From positions 9,034,501 to 9,098,500 of the forward strand of contig NZ_JAUSUZ010000001.1 of NCBI RefSeq assembly GCF_030813715.1: a DNA stretch of 64,000 nucleotides. The letters are read 5' to 3'. Below the pieces are notes generated by a model. It searched no databases and was not told where the DNA came from. It saw only the letters and a program-made list of their open reading frames with translations. Origin of the DNA: Catenuloplanes indicus. GTDB taxonomy: Bacteria > Actinomycetota > Actinomycetes > Mycobacteriales > Micromonosporaceae. Each line of letters begins with the position of its first letter. Position 1 is the first letter of the stretch. A program made the translations under genes and the position numbers. Positions 28,597 to 37,453 of the stretch are shown piece by piece.

Positions 28597-29880
28597 TCAG
28601 CGGACGGCGAAGACGGTCTGGTCGTCGCCCGGCTTCAGATCCGGGACGGGGGCGCCGCCGAGCGCCCGCCGGTAGGCCACGACCGTCCCCTGCGGCGCGG
28701 ACCCGCCGTCGCGGCGGACCACGAGCAGCAGGCTGCGCTCCTCGCCGGGACCGAGGTCGGCGAGTCGGCACTGCACCGGGAACCCGCCGTCCGGCGTCTC
28801 CACGGCCGCTGTCGCGCCGGGCGTGGCGACGGCCGCGCCCGGAACCGCCGGTGCGCCGGGCGTCGCTTCCGGTGCCCCGGAGGACAGCGGAACCGATCGG
28901 CCGGCCGCGGTCGGCACCGCCCACGGCGCGGTCGTGCGGACCTCCAGGCACGCGTCCCATCCCTGGACGCGGGCGCTCAGCGGGCCGCCCGGGTCGAGCG
29001 TCAGCCAGACGTCGTCCGCCACGACCGGCCCGCGATTGCCCACGGTGAGCGAGATCGTGCCCGCACCGTCCGCGTCGTAGGTGAGGTTCCCACTCCGTAC
29101 CCACAGATCGGCTCTTGATCTTCCGGACGGGTTCGCCAGCGGCGTGAACGTCGGCAGCGAGCCGGTGAACTGGCCGTTCCCGGTGTACCAGAAATCCGCG
29201 TCCTGGTGGCGGGTCCACTCCACGGGCTGATCCGCGTACGGCTGGAGGTCACCGAACGTCACGGTGATCGCGCCGCCCTCCGCCACCCGGACCGCGGTCA
29301 GCCACTGCACGGTCGTCCCGGTCGTCACCGTCACCACGCCGATCGGCACCACGTCCGCCCCGAGCCGGGTGAACGCGACCGCGGCCTCCGGCCCCGCCGA
29401 CTCCTTCAGCACGCACCGCAGCACGACCACGGCGTCCGCCGCCCCGTCACCGTCCACGTCACCGTGCGCGACCGAGGTGGCCCAGACCGCCCCCACGGCC
29501 GGCTCCTCCGCGGCCGTGACACCGCTGGACGGGCACGTCCAGCCGGCCGGCACCTGCGGCAGCGCGAAGTCCCGCAGCTCGTCCACGGTGATCGGCCCGG
29601 ACCTCGGCGCCGGCGTGGCCGGGACCGGGCTGGCTGGCACGTCCACGCCGGCCGGCACCACGCCCTCCGGCTCGGCCCGCGGCCCGTCCGGCAGCATGCC
29701 CGCGTAGACGATCGCGGGCGACGCTATCAACGCGGCCGTGAGCAGCACCGCCGCCACCATCCCGGTCTGCCGCCCCGCCCGCCGGCGCCGCGGCCGCCGC
29801 CCGACGGTGAGGACCTGCGTGTCCAGGTTGTGGTAGACCACGCCCAGACCGCTGTCCCGCTCATCCTCCCGCTGCGCCAT
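28597..29880 (-). CDS. Membrane-anchored extracellular protein with VCBS-like calcium motif
   Basis: 427 residues. A cytoplasmic N-terminus of about 40 residues with an Arg-rich cluster (RRPRRRRAGRQ) precedes one membrane helix (VAAVLLTAALIASPAIVYAG). A Pro/Ala linker follows, then an extracellular part. HGDVDGDGAADAVVVLRC is a D-x-D-G-D-G calcium-binding repeat as in VCBS/FG-GAP proteins, and the C-terminal half resembles a beta-sandwich (ISLTVGNRGPVVADDVWLTLDPGG). The cellular role is unknown. The start at 29880 is preferred to 29937 because it is preceded by gggg and gives a sensible cytoplasmic tail. Confidence 0.75.
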   Translation of the reverse strand: MAQREDERDSGLGVVYHNLDTQVLTVGRRPRRRRAGRQTGMVAAVLLTAALIASPAIVYAGMLPDGPRAEPEGVVPAGVDVPASPVPATPAPRSGPITVDELRDFALPQVPAGWTCPSSGVTAAEEPAVGAVWATSVAHGDVDGDGAADAVVVLRCVLKESAGPEAAVAFTRLGADVVPIGVVTVTTGTTVQWLTAVRVAEGGAITVTFGDLQPYADQPVEWTRHQDADFWYTGNGQFTGSLPTFTPLANPSGRSRADLWVRSGNLTYDADGAGTISLTVGNRGPVVADDVWLTLDPGGPLSARVQGWDACLEVRTTAPWAVPTAAGRSVPLSSGAPEATPGAPAVPGAAVATPGATAAVETPDGGFPVQCRLADLGPGEERSLLLVVRRDGGSAPQGTVVAYRRALGGAPVPDLKPGDDQTVFAVR

Positions 29881-30175
29881 CCCCCGACTCTGCCAGCCCG
29901 AGGTTGCGACCCGGCCACACCCACCCGGGAATGTCACGAGAACAACACCTTCGGCGAATCACGTACCGGCGACCGGCGGCGCACCAATAGTCCCGCTCGG
30001 CGACGGCGAGCGAGGTTCCACCGTCCTCCGCAATCGCGGCGGCCCGGTGGGGACGCGGCGATCGTTACCCCGGAAGAGCTGGACGTCCGCGGTCACCGTC
30101 GACGACCTGGTCCGCCACCTCACCGACGACGGCGTCCGGCTCGACCTGCGCTGATCAGGGTGCGGCGGCGGATCG
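29881..30175. other. Intergenic with a possible short gene remnant
   Basis: No complete gene. The plus-strand frame ending at the TGA 30152-30154 reads VTVDDLVRHLTDDGVRLDLR, and the neighbouring frame just upstream reads AIVTPEELDVRG, so a frameshifted 3' remnant of an older gene is possible but not identifiable. Confidence 0.35.
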
Positions 30176-32305
30176 TCAGCCGACCGGGACCGGGGCCTGG
30201 CGGGCGCGTTCGTGGTCGGTGTGTTCGGAGACCAGGGGGCCGACGTCCAGGATGAGGGCCACGTCGCCGTTGCCGAGGATGGTGGAGCCGCTGACGCCCT
30301 TCAGGTTGGCGAAGAGCGGGCCCAGTGGCTTGATGACGGTCTGGAACTCGCCCATCAGCGCGTCCACCACCAGGCCGGTGCGCTGGCCGGACTGTTCGAC
30401 CACCACCACGTTCTGGCGGCGTGCCGGGGTGCCGGGGATGCCGAAGATCTGGCGCAGCCGGATGAACGGCAGCACCTCGCCGCGCAGGTTCATGCAGTCC
30501 CGGCCCTGCGGGCCCGGTGGCAGCTCCACGCACTCGGTGACCCGGTCCAGCGGCACGATGAACGACGACGGGCCGACGCCGACCAGGAAGCCGTCGATGA
30601 TGGCGAGGGTCAGCGGCAGCCGGATGCGGATCGTGGCGCCGTGGCCGCGGACCGATTCCACCTCGATGCTGCCGCGCAGCGCGGCCACGTTGCGGCGGAC
30701 CACGTCCATGCCGACGCCGCGGCCGGACAGGTTGGACACCGTCTCCGCGGTGGAGAAGCCGGGCTCGAAGATCAGGTCGTAGACCTCGGCGTCGGTCAGC
30801 GTGGCGGTGGCCGGGACCAGGCCGCGGTCGACGGCCTTGGCGAGGATCCGGTCGCGGTCCAGGCCGCGGCCGTCGTCGGCGACCTCGATGACGATGTTGC
30901 CGGCGTCGTGGTAGGCGTGCAGCCGCAGCGAGCCGTCCGCGGGCTTGCCGCAGCGGACCCGTTCGGCCGGGGGTTCGATGCCGTGGTCGAGCGAGTTGCG
31001 GACCAGGTGCAGCAGCGGGTCGCTGATCCGCTCGACCAGCGCCTTGTCCATCTCGGCGTCGCCGCCGGTGATCGTCAGCTGCACCTGTTTGCCGAGGTCG
31101 ACGCAGACGTCGCGGACCACGCGTTCGAAGCGGCGCAGCGTCATGCCGATCGGGACCATGCGCAGCGACAGCGCGCTGTGCCGGACCTCGTCGATCAGCC
31201 GGGTGACCTCACCCTGCGCCTCGGCGCCGGCGGCGAGCATGGTGGTGCTGGCCTGCGCGATGACCAGCTCGCCGACCAGGTCGATGAGCCGGTCGAGGCG
31301 TCCGGCGTCGATCCGGATCGTCTGGGTGTCGCCGGAGCGGCTGTCCGCGACCTTGCGCTGGCGGCTGAGCGCGGCCTCGACCACGGCCGGGTCCGCGAGG
31401 CCCTCCTCGATCAGCACCTGGCCGATGGGTACGGACAGCGAGCGCTCACGCTGGATGCGCAGCGCGGTGTCGATCTCGGTCGGGGTGACCGCGCCGCTCT
31501 CCAGCAGCACGTCGCCGAGCCGGTCCCGCTGCGGCATCGCCTCGATGTAGTCCACGTAGGACGCGGCGGCGAGCGGCGTGATCCGGATGTCGCTGTCCTC
31601 GCGGACGAACTCGAAGACCGACTCGATCTCCGGCTTGGGCGCGTCGGTGAGCAGGTCGATCTCGAACGCGAGGTAGCTGGTCTCCGGGTCCATGTCGGCC
31701 GCTTCCGGCAGCGCGGAGTCGTCGATCGTGACCCGGTCGAGCGTGCCCAGCGTGCCGAGGTAGCGCACGAAGGACAGCGGGTCCATGCCGTTGCGCAGGC
31801 AATCCGGCCCGAACCGCAGGCTCAGCCGCCAGCCGCGCGCGCCGGGACCGGCCGGCGCGGCGGCGTCGTCCGGTGCGGGAGCGGCGGCGGCGAACGACCC
31901 CGGCAGGAACGGCGTCAGCCGGGCCAGCAGCGCCGACCCGGCGGTCTCCTCCTCCGGCGTGGCCGACAGCCGGCCGGCCGCGACCCCCTCGATCACCCCG
32001 GCGATGTGGTCCGCGCACGGCAGCAGCGCGCTGATCAGCTCCGGCGTGACCCGCACCTCGCCCTCGCGTACGTGCCCCAGCAGCGTCTCCACCACGTGCG
32101 TGAAGCTGACCAGGTGCGACAGGCCGAACAGGCCGGCCGAGCCCTTGAGCGTGTGCGCGGACCGGAACACCGCGTTCACGGTCTCCGCCGCGTCCGGGTC
32201 CGCCTCCAGCCCGAGCAGGCCCTCCTCCAGCGACTCCAGCAGCTCGCGGGCCTCGGTGATGAAGATGTCCAGCGCTTCCGTCGCGTCATCGTCGGTGAAA
32301 CTCAC
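30176..32305 (-). CDS. cheA: Chemotaxis histidine kinase CheA with MshEN-like insert
   Basis: 709 residues. The P1 Hpt domain (residues 1-105) carries the phosphorylated His51 in SAHTLKGSAGLFG. After a linker and a P2-like region (158-255), residues 262-316 contain two tandem MshEN-like motifs (RLGDVLLESGAVT... and PIGQVLIEEGLAD...). The dimerisation domain follows (about 328-395: RLDRLIDLVGELVIAQ), then the HATPase domain with HLVRNSLDHGIE (N box), EVADDGRGLD (G1) and GRGVGMDVVRRN (G2), and a C-terminal CheW-like P5 domain. It phosphorylates CheY and CheB under receptor control. It is the last gene of the che operon, its ATG overlapping the STAS gene by 4 nt. Confidence 0.96.
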   Translation of the reverse strand: MSFTDDDATEALDIFITEARELLESLEEGLLGLEADPDAAETVNAVFRSAHTLKGSAGLFGLSHLVSFTHVVETLLGHVREGEVRVTPELISALLPCADHIAGVIEGVAAGRLSATPEEETAGSALLARLTPFLPGSFAAAAPAPDDAAAPAGPGARGWRLSLRFGPDCLRNGMDPLSFVRYLGTLGTLDRVTIDDSALPEAADMDPETSYLAFEIDLLTDAPKPEIESVFEFVREDSDIRITPLAAASYVDYIEAMPQRDRLGDVLLESGAVTPTEIDTALRIQRERSLSVPIGQVLIEEGLADPAVVEAALSRQRKVADSRSGDTQTIRIDAGRLDRLIDLVGELVIAQASTTMLAAGAEAQGEVTRLIDEVRHSALSLRMVPIGMTLRRFERVVRDVCVDLGKQVQLTITGGDAEMDKALVERISDPLLHLVRNSLDHGIEPPAERVRCGKPADGSLRLHAYHDAGNIVIEVADDGRGLDRDRILAKAVDRGLVPATATLTDAEVYDLIFEPGFSTAETVSNLSGRGVGMDVVRRNVAALRGSIEVESVRGHGATIRIRLPLTLAIIDGFLVGVGPSSFIVPLDRVTECVELPPGPQGRDCMNLRGEVLPFIRLRQIFGIPGTPARRQNVVVVEQSGQRTGLVVDALMGEFQTVIKPLGPLFANLKGVSGSTILGNGDVALILDVGPLVSEHTDHERARQAPVPVG

Positions 32306-32574
32306 GACATCGCCTCCAGAGCGGGGTCCAGGTGCACGATCGCCAGCGCCTCGCGTACCGCCGGGCTCGCGTCCCGGAACTCGACCGTCGACCCGATCCG
32401 GGCCGCCTCGCGCCGGGTCAGCAGCAGGATCTGCAGCCCGGCCGTGTCGATCTCGGTGACGTCCGCCAGCCGTACCCGCAGCACGCTCTTCTCCTCCAGC
32501 GCGGCGAGCAGCCGCGGCGCCTGCTCGGCCGCCGCGTGAATGGTCAGCTCACCGGCCAGCTCCACGGTGCTCAT
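32302..32574 (-). CDS. STAS-domain protein in the chemotaxis operon
   Basis: 90 residues, a single STAS domain (MSTVELAGELTIHAAAEQ, then VRLADVTEIDTAGLQILLLTRREA). In anti-sigma-factor antagonists the conserved phosphorylatable residue is Ser in the D-S-A-G loop; here the loop is DTAG, so Thr replaces Ser. The start is set at 32574, the normal domain start, although an in-frame ATG lies at 32607. It stands between cheY and cheA and overlaps the cheA start, so it is probably a scaffold or modulator of this pathway rather than of a sigma factor. Confidence 0.85.
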   Translation of the reverse strand: MSTVELAGELTIHAAAEQAPRLLAALEEKSVLRVRLADVTEIDTAGLQILLLTRREAARIGSTVEFRDASPAVREALAIVHLDPALEAMS

Positions 32575-32647
32575 GCCGCCTCCTCCGCTGCGCTCCCCCG
32601 GCGACATTCGTCCGGCACTGAGCTGGCGAATTCGCTCGCAAGCTCGC

Positions 32648-33016
32648 TCATGGCGCGATCAGCTTGCTGACGGCCGCGAGCATCTGCTCGGGCTGGAACG
32701 GTTTCGTCACCCACGCCTTCGCGCCCGCGGCCTGCGCCTGGCGTTTCTTGTCCTCCTGCGACTCGGTGGTCAGCATGATGATCGGCGTGAACTTGTACGC
32801 GGGCAGCTTCTTCGCCTCGGTCACGAACGTGATGCCGTCCATGTTCGGCATGTTCACATCGGAGATGATCAGGTGGACGCGGCGGCCGTCCAGCTTCGCC
32901 AGCGCGTCCTTGCCGTCCGTGCCGACCAGCACGTCGTAGCCCGCGCCCTTGAGCGCGATGCTGACCACCTGCCGCACCGACGCGGAGTCGTCGACCACGA
33001 GAATGGTCTTCCCCAT
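32648..33016 (-). CDS. cheY: Chemotaxis response regulator CheY
   Basis: 122 residues, a lone receiver domain. The acidic pocket (LVVDDSAS), the phospho-acceptor Asp in LIISDVNMPNMDG, the switch Thr in IIMLTTES and the Lys in WVTKPF are all present. It would carry the signal from CheA to the flagellar motor. It starts 9 bp after the upstream receptor gene's stop. Confidence 0.96.
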   Translation of the reverse strand: MGKTILVVDDSASVRQVVSIALKGAGYDVLVGTDGKDALAKLDGRRVHLIISDVNMPNMDGITFVTEAKKLPAYKFTPIIMLTTESQEDKKRQAQAAGAKAWVTKPFQPEQMLAAVSKLIAP

Positions 33017-33025
33017 CTCATCCCC

Positions 33026-34069
33026 CTAGAAGAACGTGATCTCCGAGTCGCGGACCTGCGCGCCGCTGCCGGAGCGATGCGCGTCCACCTCCTCGGCCAT
33101 GGTGTAGCTGGCCTCCATCTCGCCGAGGACCGCGTCCGGGTCGATCGGCGGCGCGTCCGTGCGCGCGCGTTCGCCTGCCTCCTCGACCACGGCCGGCAGC
33201 CGGTCGATGCTGGCCTGCAGGTGTTCCAGCACCTGGCAGACCCGGTCCTGGAACTGGAGGTTGACCAGGGAGGCGCTGATGTCGCCGCGGATGCCGGTGG
33301 CGGCACGGGACAGCGTGGCGGACGAGTCGCGGAACCCGGCGACCACGCCCTGCAGGTCGTCGAGCACGGCCTGGACCTCCGCGTTCGCGCCGGCGACCGC
33401 CTCGTCCTCGCGCTCCGCGGTCTCCTCCGCGTGGCTGAGCAGCGTCCTGATCGTCGACTCGACGTGACCGACCTTGGAGGCCATCCGTTCGCTGGTGCCG
33501 GCGGACCGGTCGGCGAGCTGCCGCACCTCGTCCGCGACCACGCCGAACGCGGCACCGGCCCGGCCGATCCGGGCCGCCTCGATCGACGCGTTCAGCGCCA
33601 GCAGGTTCGTCTGCGCCGCGATCGCGGTGACCTCGCCGGACATCTGGCGTAGCTCGTCGTTGAACGCGAGCAGCGTGCGCAGCTCCGCGACGGTCGCGCG
33701 CTTGGAGGAGAGCGCGTCGTCGAGCGTGCCGACCACGCCGCCGAGCCGTTCCCGGCTGCGGTCGAACGTGCCGCCCTGGCCCTCGTCGAGCACGCCGGTG
33801 GACGACTCGAGCACGGTGTCCAGGTTCTCCACGATCTCGGCGAACCGTTCGGTGAGCGTGCCGACCGCGGTCTCCATCTGCGTCCGCGACGACGTGATCT
33901 GCGCGGACCAGACCGGCGCCAGCGAGCCGGCGAGCCGGCTGATGCTGTGCAGGTGCGGATCCTCGGCCCGGGACGGTGCGAGGGTGGTGGGCCCGCGCCG
34001 CCGCCCGAGACCGAAACCGGCCGCACCGCCCACGGCCACGCCCAGCAGAACCCAGAGCATCTCAGCCAT
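33026..34069 (-). CDS. Methyl-accepting chemotaxis protein-like signal transducer without periplasmic domain
   Basis: 347 residues. A single short N-terminal hydrophobic segment ([19 protein letters not shown]) leads straight into a coiled coil and the MCP hairpin tip ([24 protein letters not shown], residues about 145-170, with [15 protein letters not shown]). There is no external sensor or HAMP domain, so it must sense a cytoplasmic or membrane signal or act as a partner for other receptors. The region after the tip is short and carries [20 protein letters not shown]-like helices. It overlaps cheB by 8 nt. Confidence 0.9.
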   Translation of the reverse strand: MAEMLWVLLGVAVGGAAGFGLGRRRGPTTLAPSRAEDPHLHSISRLAGSLAPVWSAQITSSRTQMETAVGTLTERFAEIVENLDTVLESSTGVLDEGQGGTFDRSRERLGGVVGTLDDALSSKRATVAELRTLLAFNDELRQMSGEVTAIAAQTNLLALNASIEAARIGRAGAAFGVVADEVRQLADRSAGTSERMASKVGHVESTIRTLLSHAEETAEREDEAVAGANAEVQAVLDDLQGVVAGFRDSSATLSRAATGIRGDISASLVNLQFQDRVCQVLEHLQASIDRLPAVVEEAGERARTDAPPIDPDAVLGEMEASYTMAEEVDAHRSGSGAQVRDSEITFF

Positions 34070-35402
34070 ACCGGTGGATCACCTCCGCGATGGATCCGAG
34101 CGGCGCCTCCCGGTCGACGGCGCCGAGCGTGACAGCCTCGTGCGGCATACCGTGCACCACGCACGTCGCCTCGTCCTGCGCGACCGTGAACGCACCGGCC
34201 TGGCGCATCTCCAGCAGGCCGCGGGCGCCGTCGTCGCCCATGCCCGTCATGATCACGCCGAGCGCCGCGTTGCCGGCCGCCCGCGCGACGGACCGGAACA
34301 GTACGTCGACCGAGGGCCGGTGCCGGTTGACCGGCGGCGCGTCGAACACGCGCACCCGGTAGCCACTGCCCATCTTGATCAACTCCATGTGCCGCCCGCC
34401 CGGCGCGACCAGCACGGTCCCGGACAGCACCTCGTCGCCGTCCGCGGCCTCGCGCACGTGCACCCGGCACATCGAGTCCAGCCGCCGCGCGAACGCGGCC
34501 GTGAACCGCTCCGGCATGTGCTGCACGATGACCACGCCGGGCACCGACCGCGGCAGCGCGGGCAGCACCACCTCCAGCGCCTTCGTCCCGCCGGTCGACG
34601 TCCCGATGGCCACGACTCGCTCCGCGCTGACGACCGCTTTATTGCCTTTGTGTGCGGACAGGTCGGGCAGGGCGCTCTCGTCCGGCGCGGCCTGCGGTGA
34701 CCCGAGCCGCGCGGTCGGGGCCGGCTGCGGCACGAGGCGCGTGGCCGACGCCGGCGTGAGCGGAGCGGGCGACGGAGCCGAGGGCGGCGCGAGTGGCGTG
34801 GCCGGCGGGCCGAGGTGCGGCCTGAACCGCGGGGCCGAGGGCGGCGCAAGTCGCGTGGCCGGCTGCGGAAAGGGTCGCGCGAGTCGCGTGGTGGGTGCGG
34901 CCGGGTGCGGCCGGAGCGCCGCGCGCTCCGCGCCGGACGGCGCGAGAGCCAGATCCAGGACATGCGGCGGTACGGATGCCCGTCCCGGCTGCGCACAGAG
35001 TGCCGCGGAGCGCACCGCCGCCACGATGTCGCCGGACTGCGACTCCACGAACTGTTTCAGCCCGGTGACCGGCCGTGGGATCACCGCCACCGCACCGGCC
35101 GCGAGCGCCTGGACCCCGGTCTCGGCGCCGCGTGCGGTCAGCGCGGAGCAGACGACGACCGGCGTCGGCCGTACCGCCATGATCTTCTTGAGGAACGTCA
35201 GCCCGTCCATCCGGGGCATCTCCAGGTCCAGCACCACCACGTCCGGCCATTCCCGGTTCATGTGGGCCATCGCGAAGACCGGGTCGGCGACCGCACCGAT
35301 CACCTCGATCCCGGGGCTGGCCGCGAGCCGCGCGGTCAGCACCTGCCGCACCACCGCGGAGTCGTCCACGATCAGCACGCCGATGCCGCCGCCCGGAGTC
35401 AT
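34062..35402 (-). CDS. cheB: Chemotaxis protein-glutamate methylesterase/deamidase CheB with long linker
   Basis: 446 residues, about 100 more than usual. The receiver domain (residues 1-125) has [11 protein letters not shown] and the phospho-acceptor [13 protein letters not shown]. The catalytic domain (about 265-446) has the Ser of [12 protein letters not shown], the His of [10 protein letters not shown] and the Asp of [14 protein letters not shown]. Between them lies a linker of about 120 residues rich in Pro and Ala with repeated (T)RLAPPSAP-like units. CheB removes methyl groups from receptors to reset adaptation. The ATG at 35402 overlaps the cheD stop (atga). Confidence 0.96.
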   Translation of the reverse strand: MTPGGGIGVLIVDDSAVVRQVLTARLAASPGIEVIGAVADPVFAMAHMNREWPDVVVLDLEMPRMDGLTFLKKIMAVRPTPVVVCSALTARGAETGVQALAAGAVAVIPRPVTGLKQFVESQSGDIVAAVRSAALCAQPGRASVPPHVLDLALAPSGAERAALRPHPAAPTTRLARPFPQPATRLAPPSAPRFRPHLGPPATPLAPPSAPSPAPLTPASATRLVPQPAPTARLGSPQAAPDESALPDLSAHKGNKAVVSAERVVAIGTSTGGTKALEVVLPALPRSVPGVVIVQHMPERFTAAFARRLDSMCRVHVREAADGDEVLSGTVLVAPGGRHMELIKMGSGYRVRVFDAPPVNRHRPSVDVLFRSVARAAGNAALGVIMTGMGDDGARGLLEMRQAGAFTVAQDEATCVVHGMPHEAVTLGAVDREAPLGSIAEVIHRYG

Positions 35403-35887
35403 GACGCCTGCCGGGACGTCGCGTGCAGCTCGACCTCGCCGGTGGCGACGTCGAACGAGAGCCGGCGCGCGCCACGCCCGCCGAGGTGTGTCTCGGCGAG
35501 GCGGAACCCGTGCCGGTCGAGCAGCGCGAGCCCGGCCTCGATGTTGTCCCGCGCGACGTCCGGCGCGCGGCCGCGGCGCTGCGCGGGTGGGAACTGGTTG
35601 CCGCCGCCGAACATCCGGGCCACGTACTCCGACGGGCGGGTGCCGTGCCGGCCGACCTCGCGCAGGAACATCTGTACCGCATGGTCGGCGTACCGTCCGT
35701 CGAGCTGCCCGGCCCGGCCGGGCAGCCGTCGCGTGGGCAGCATGTAATGGCACATCCCGCCGACCCGCCGCCGCGGGTGCCAGAGCGTGATCGACACGCA
35801 CGACCCCAGCAGCGTGTGGATGCGGGTGTCGGCGTCGCCGAAGCAGAACTCGCCCGGGTTCAGCACCACCTCCATGAGGCTAGCCAC
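35399..35887 (-). CDS. cheD: Chemoreceptor glutamine deamidase CheD
   Basis: 162 residues. The catalytic Cys lies in [11 protein letters not shown], the catalytic His in GGMCHYMLP, and the conserved FGGGNQF segment is present. CheD deamidates receptor glutamines and, in other Gram-positives, binds CheC/CheY; no cheC is in the window. It overlaps cheR (8 nt) and cheB (4 nt). Confidence 0.95.
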   Translation of the reverse strand: MASLMEVVLNPGEFCFGDADTRIHTLLGSCVSITLWHPRRRVGGMCHYMLPTRRLPGRAGQLDGRYADHAVQMFLREVGRHGTRPSEYVARMFGGGNQFPPAQRRGRAPDVARDNIEAGLALLDRHGFRLAETHLGGRGARRLSFDVATGEVELHATSRQAS

Positions 35888-36716
35888 GCTGCTGCCCGGG
35901 GATCCGGTAAATCGACGGTTCCACCATGACCAGCTTCGACGGGATCGAGTTCAGCGACTCGGACCGGCCGACGATCAGGTGCCCGCCGGGCTGCAGCATC
36001 TCCTGCAGGCGGGCGATCAGCCGCCGCTTCGTCTCCGGGTCGAAATAGATCATGACGTTGCGCAGCATGATCACGTCGAACCGGCCGAGGTGCCCGAGGT
36101 TCTCCATCAGGTTGTGCCGGTGGAAGCTGACCCGCTGGCGCAGCGGGCGGGCGACCGCCATGCTGCCGTCGTACTCGTCCCGGCCGCGCAGGCAGTATTT
36201 ACGCAGCATCTGGTGCGGGATCTTGTCGGCCGCGGTGAGCGGGTAGATGCCGAGCTGCGCACCCTCGACCACGCGGGTGGAGATGTCCGTGCCGACGATC
36301 TCCCACCGCTGGTCCGGCAGCGCCTCGGACAGCACCATGGCCGCGGTGTACGCCTCCTCGCCGGTGGAGCTGGCCGCGCTCCACAGCCGGAACGGCCGGG
36401 CCCGGTCGCGCTCCGGCAGCACCGTGTCCCGGATGAACTCGAAGTGCTGCTGCTCGCGGAAGAAGAACGTCTCGTTCGTGGTGAGCAGGTTGATCAGTTG
36501 ACGCACTTCCGGGCCGTTGTCCGCCTGGCCGCGCAGGTAGCGTACGTACTCGCCGTAGCCGTTCAGGCCGAGCGCGCGCAGCCGCTTGTCCAGGCGGCCG
36601 GTGACCAGCGCCTCCTTGCCGGGCGTCATCCGGATGCCGGTCTCGCGGTAGAGCAGGCCGGTGATGTAGGCGAACTCGTCCGGGCCGATGGGCCGGCTGG
36701 TGAGCGACTGCTGCAT
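35880..36716 (-). CDS. cheR: Chemotaxis protein methyltransferase CheR
   Basis: 278 residues. N-terminal all-helical domain (DEFAYITGLLYRETGIRMTP, LLTTNETFFFRE) and the SAM-binding domain (RLWSAASSTGEEAYTAAM, VGTDISTRVVEGAQ, FDVIMLRNVMIYFD, GGHLIVGRSESL). It methylates receptor glutamates using SAM, opposed by CheB. Its ATG overlaps the cheW stop in a tgatg arrangement. Confidence 0.96.
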   Translation of the reverse strand: MQQSLTSRPIGPDEFAYITGLLYRETGIRMTPGKEALVTGRLDKRLRALGLNGYGEYVRYLRGQADNGPEVRQLINLLTTNETFFFREQQHFEFIRDTVLPERDRARPFRLWSAASSTGEEAYTAAMVLSEALPDQRWEIVGTDISTRVVEGAQLGIYPLTAADKIPHQMLRKYCLRGRDEYDGSMAVARPLRQRVSFHRHNLMENLGHLGRFDVIMLRNVMIYFDPETKRRLIARLQEMLQPGGHLIVGRSESLNSIPSKLVMVEPSIYRIPGQQRG

Positions 36717-37303
36717 CAGACTCCTTCGTCGGATGGTTCGTCGGGGTCGGGCTCGATGGCACGGCCACGCGCGCGGGCCGCTTCGCCCAGGCTGACCATG
36801 TCACTGATCGACAGAACGTTGCCGACATCCAGCAGAATCAGGAAGTCTCCGTCGCGGCGTGCCATGCCGCTGATGTAGTCGGCCCGGATCCCGGAGCCGA
36901 AGCTGGGCGCCGGTTCGATGTCGTCCTCGCCCAGCGCCACCACCTTGTTGACGGAGTCGACCAGGATGCCGATGTCCTGACCGCCGTCGCCGTCGGTGCC
37001 GCCCGGGCCGGGTTCCAGGCCGGTCTCGTCGATGTGCACGATGATGATGCTGGTCCGGCGCCGGACCGTGGTGGTGCCGCGGTCGAAGCGGATGGCCAGG
37101 TCGATCACCGGCACCGCGCGGCCGCGCAGGTTGATCACTCCGCGGATGAACGGCGGCATCATCGGCACCACCGTGAGGTTCCGGTACTCGAGGATCTCCA
37201 GCACGTGGAAGATGTCCAGCGCGTACGCCTCGTCGTTGAGCGTGAACGTCAGATAGCGGCCGGACCCGGCCCGGGTCGCCGGCATGGTGGACACGTCGCT
37301 CAC
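36716..37303 (-). CDS. cheW: Chemotaxis coupling protein CheW
   Basis: 195 residues, slightly longer than usual. The CheW fold is clear: YLTFTLNDEAYALDIFHVLEI, PPFIRGVINLRGRAVPVIDLAIRF and GILVDSVNKVVALGEDDIEP. An insertion of about 15 Gly/Asp residues lies near residue 100 and an acidic tail closes the protein. The GTG at 37303 is chosen because gagagga stands 8 nt upstream; the frame is open far beyond. First gene of the che operon, divergent from a receptor gene over a 150 bp control region. Confidence 0.94.
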   Translation of the reverse strand: MSDVSTMPATRAGSGRYLTFTLNDEAYALDIFHVLEILEYRNLTVVPMMPPFIRGVINLRGRAVPVIDLAIRFDRGTTTVRRRTSIIIVHIDETGLEPGPGGTDGDGGQDIGILVDSVNKVVALGEDDIEPAPSFGSGIRADYISGMARRDGDFLILLDVGNVLSISDMVSLGEAARARGRAIEPDPDEPSDEGV

Positions 37304-37453
37304 CGCCGCTCCTCTCGATCTGTGGTGCGAGAACCAGCTCATCCGATCATGTCGTCGCCGCCTAAGACACCGATATGAGCTTTTGTCGGATAAAGGCGGA
37401 TGTTGCTGCCTACGCTGGGACTCCGAGGCGAAGATCAACCGAGGAGCCCCCTC

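Noticed and set aside
37304-37453. FliA-type promoters between cheW and the receptor gene
   Set aside because: ccgatatgag and tcggataaag resemble the -10 GCCGATAA only partly and no -35 TAAA lies at the right distance.
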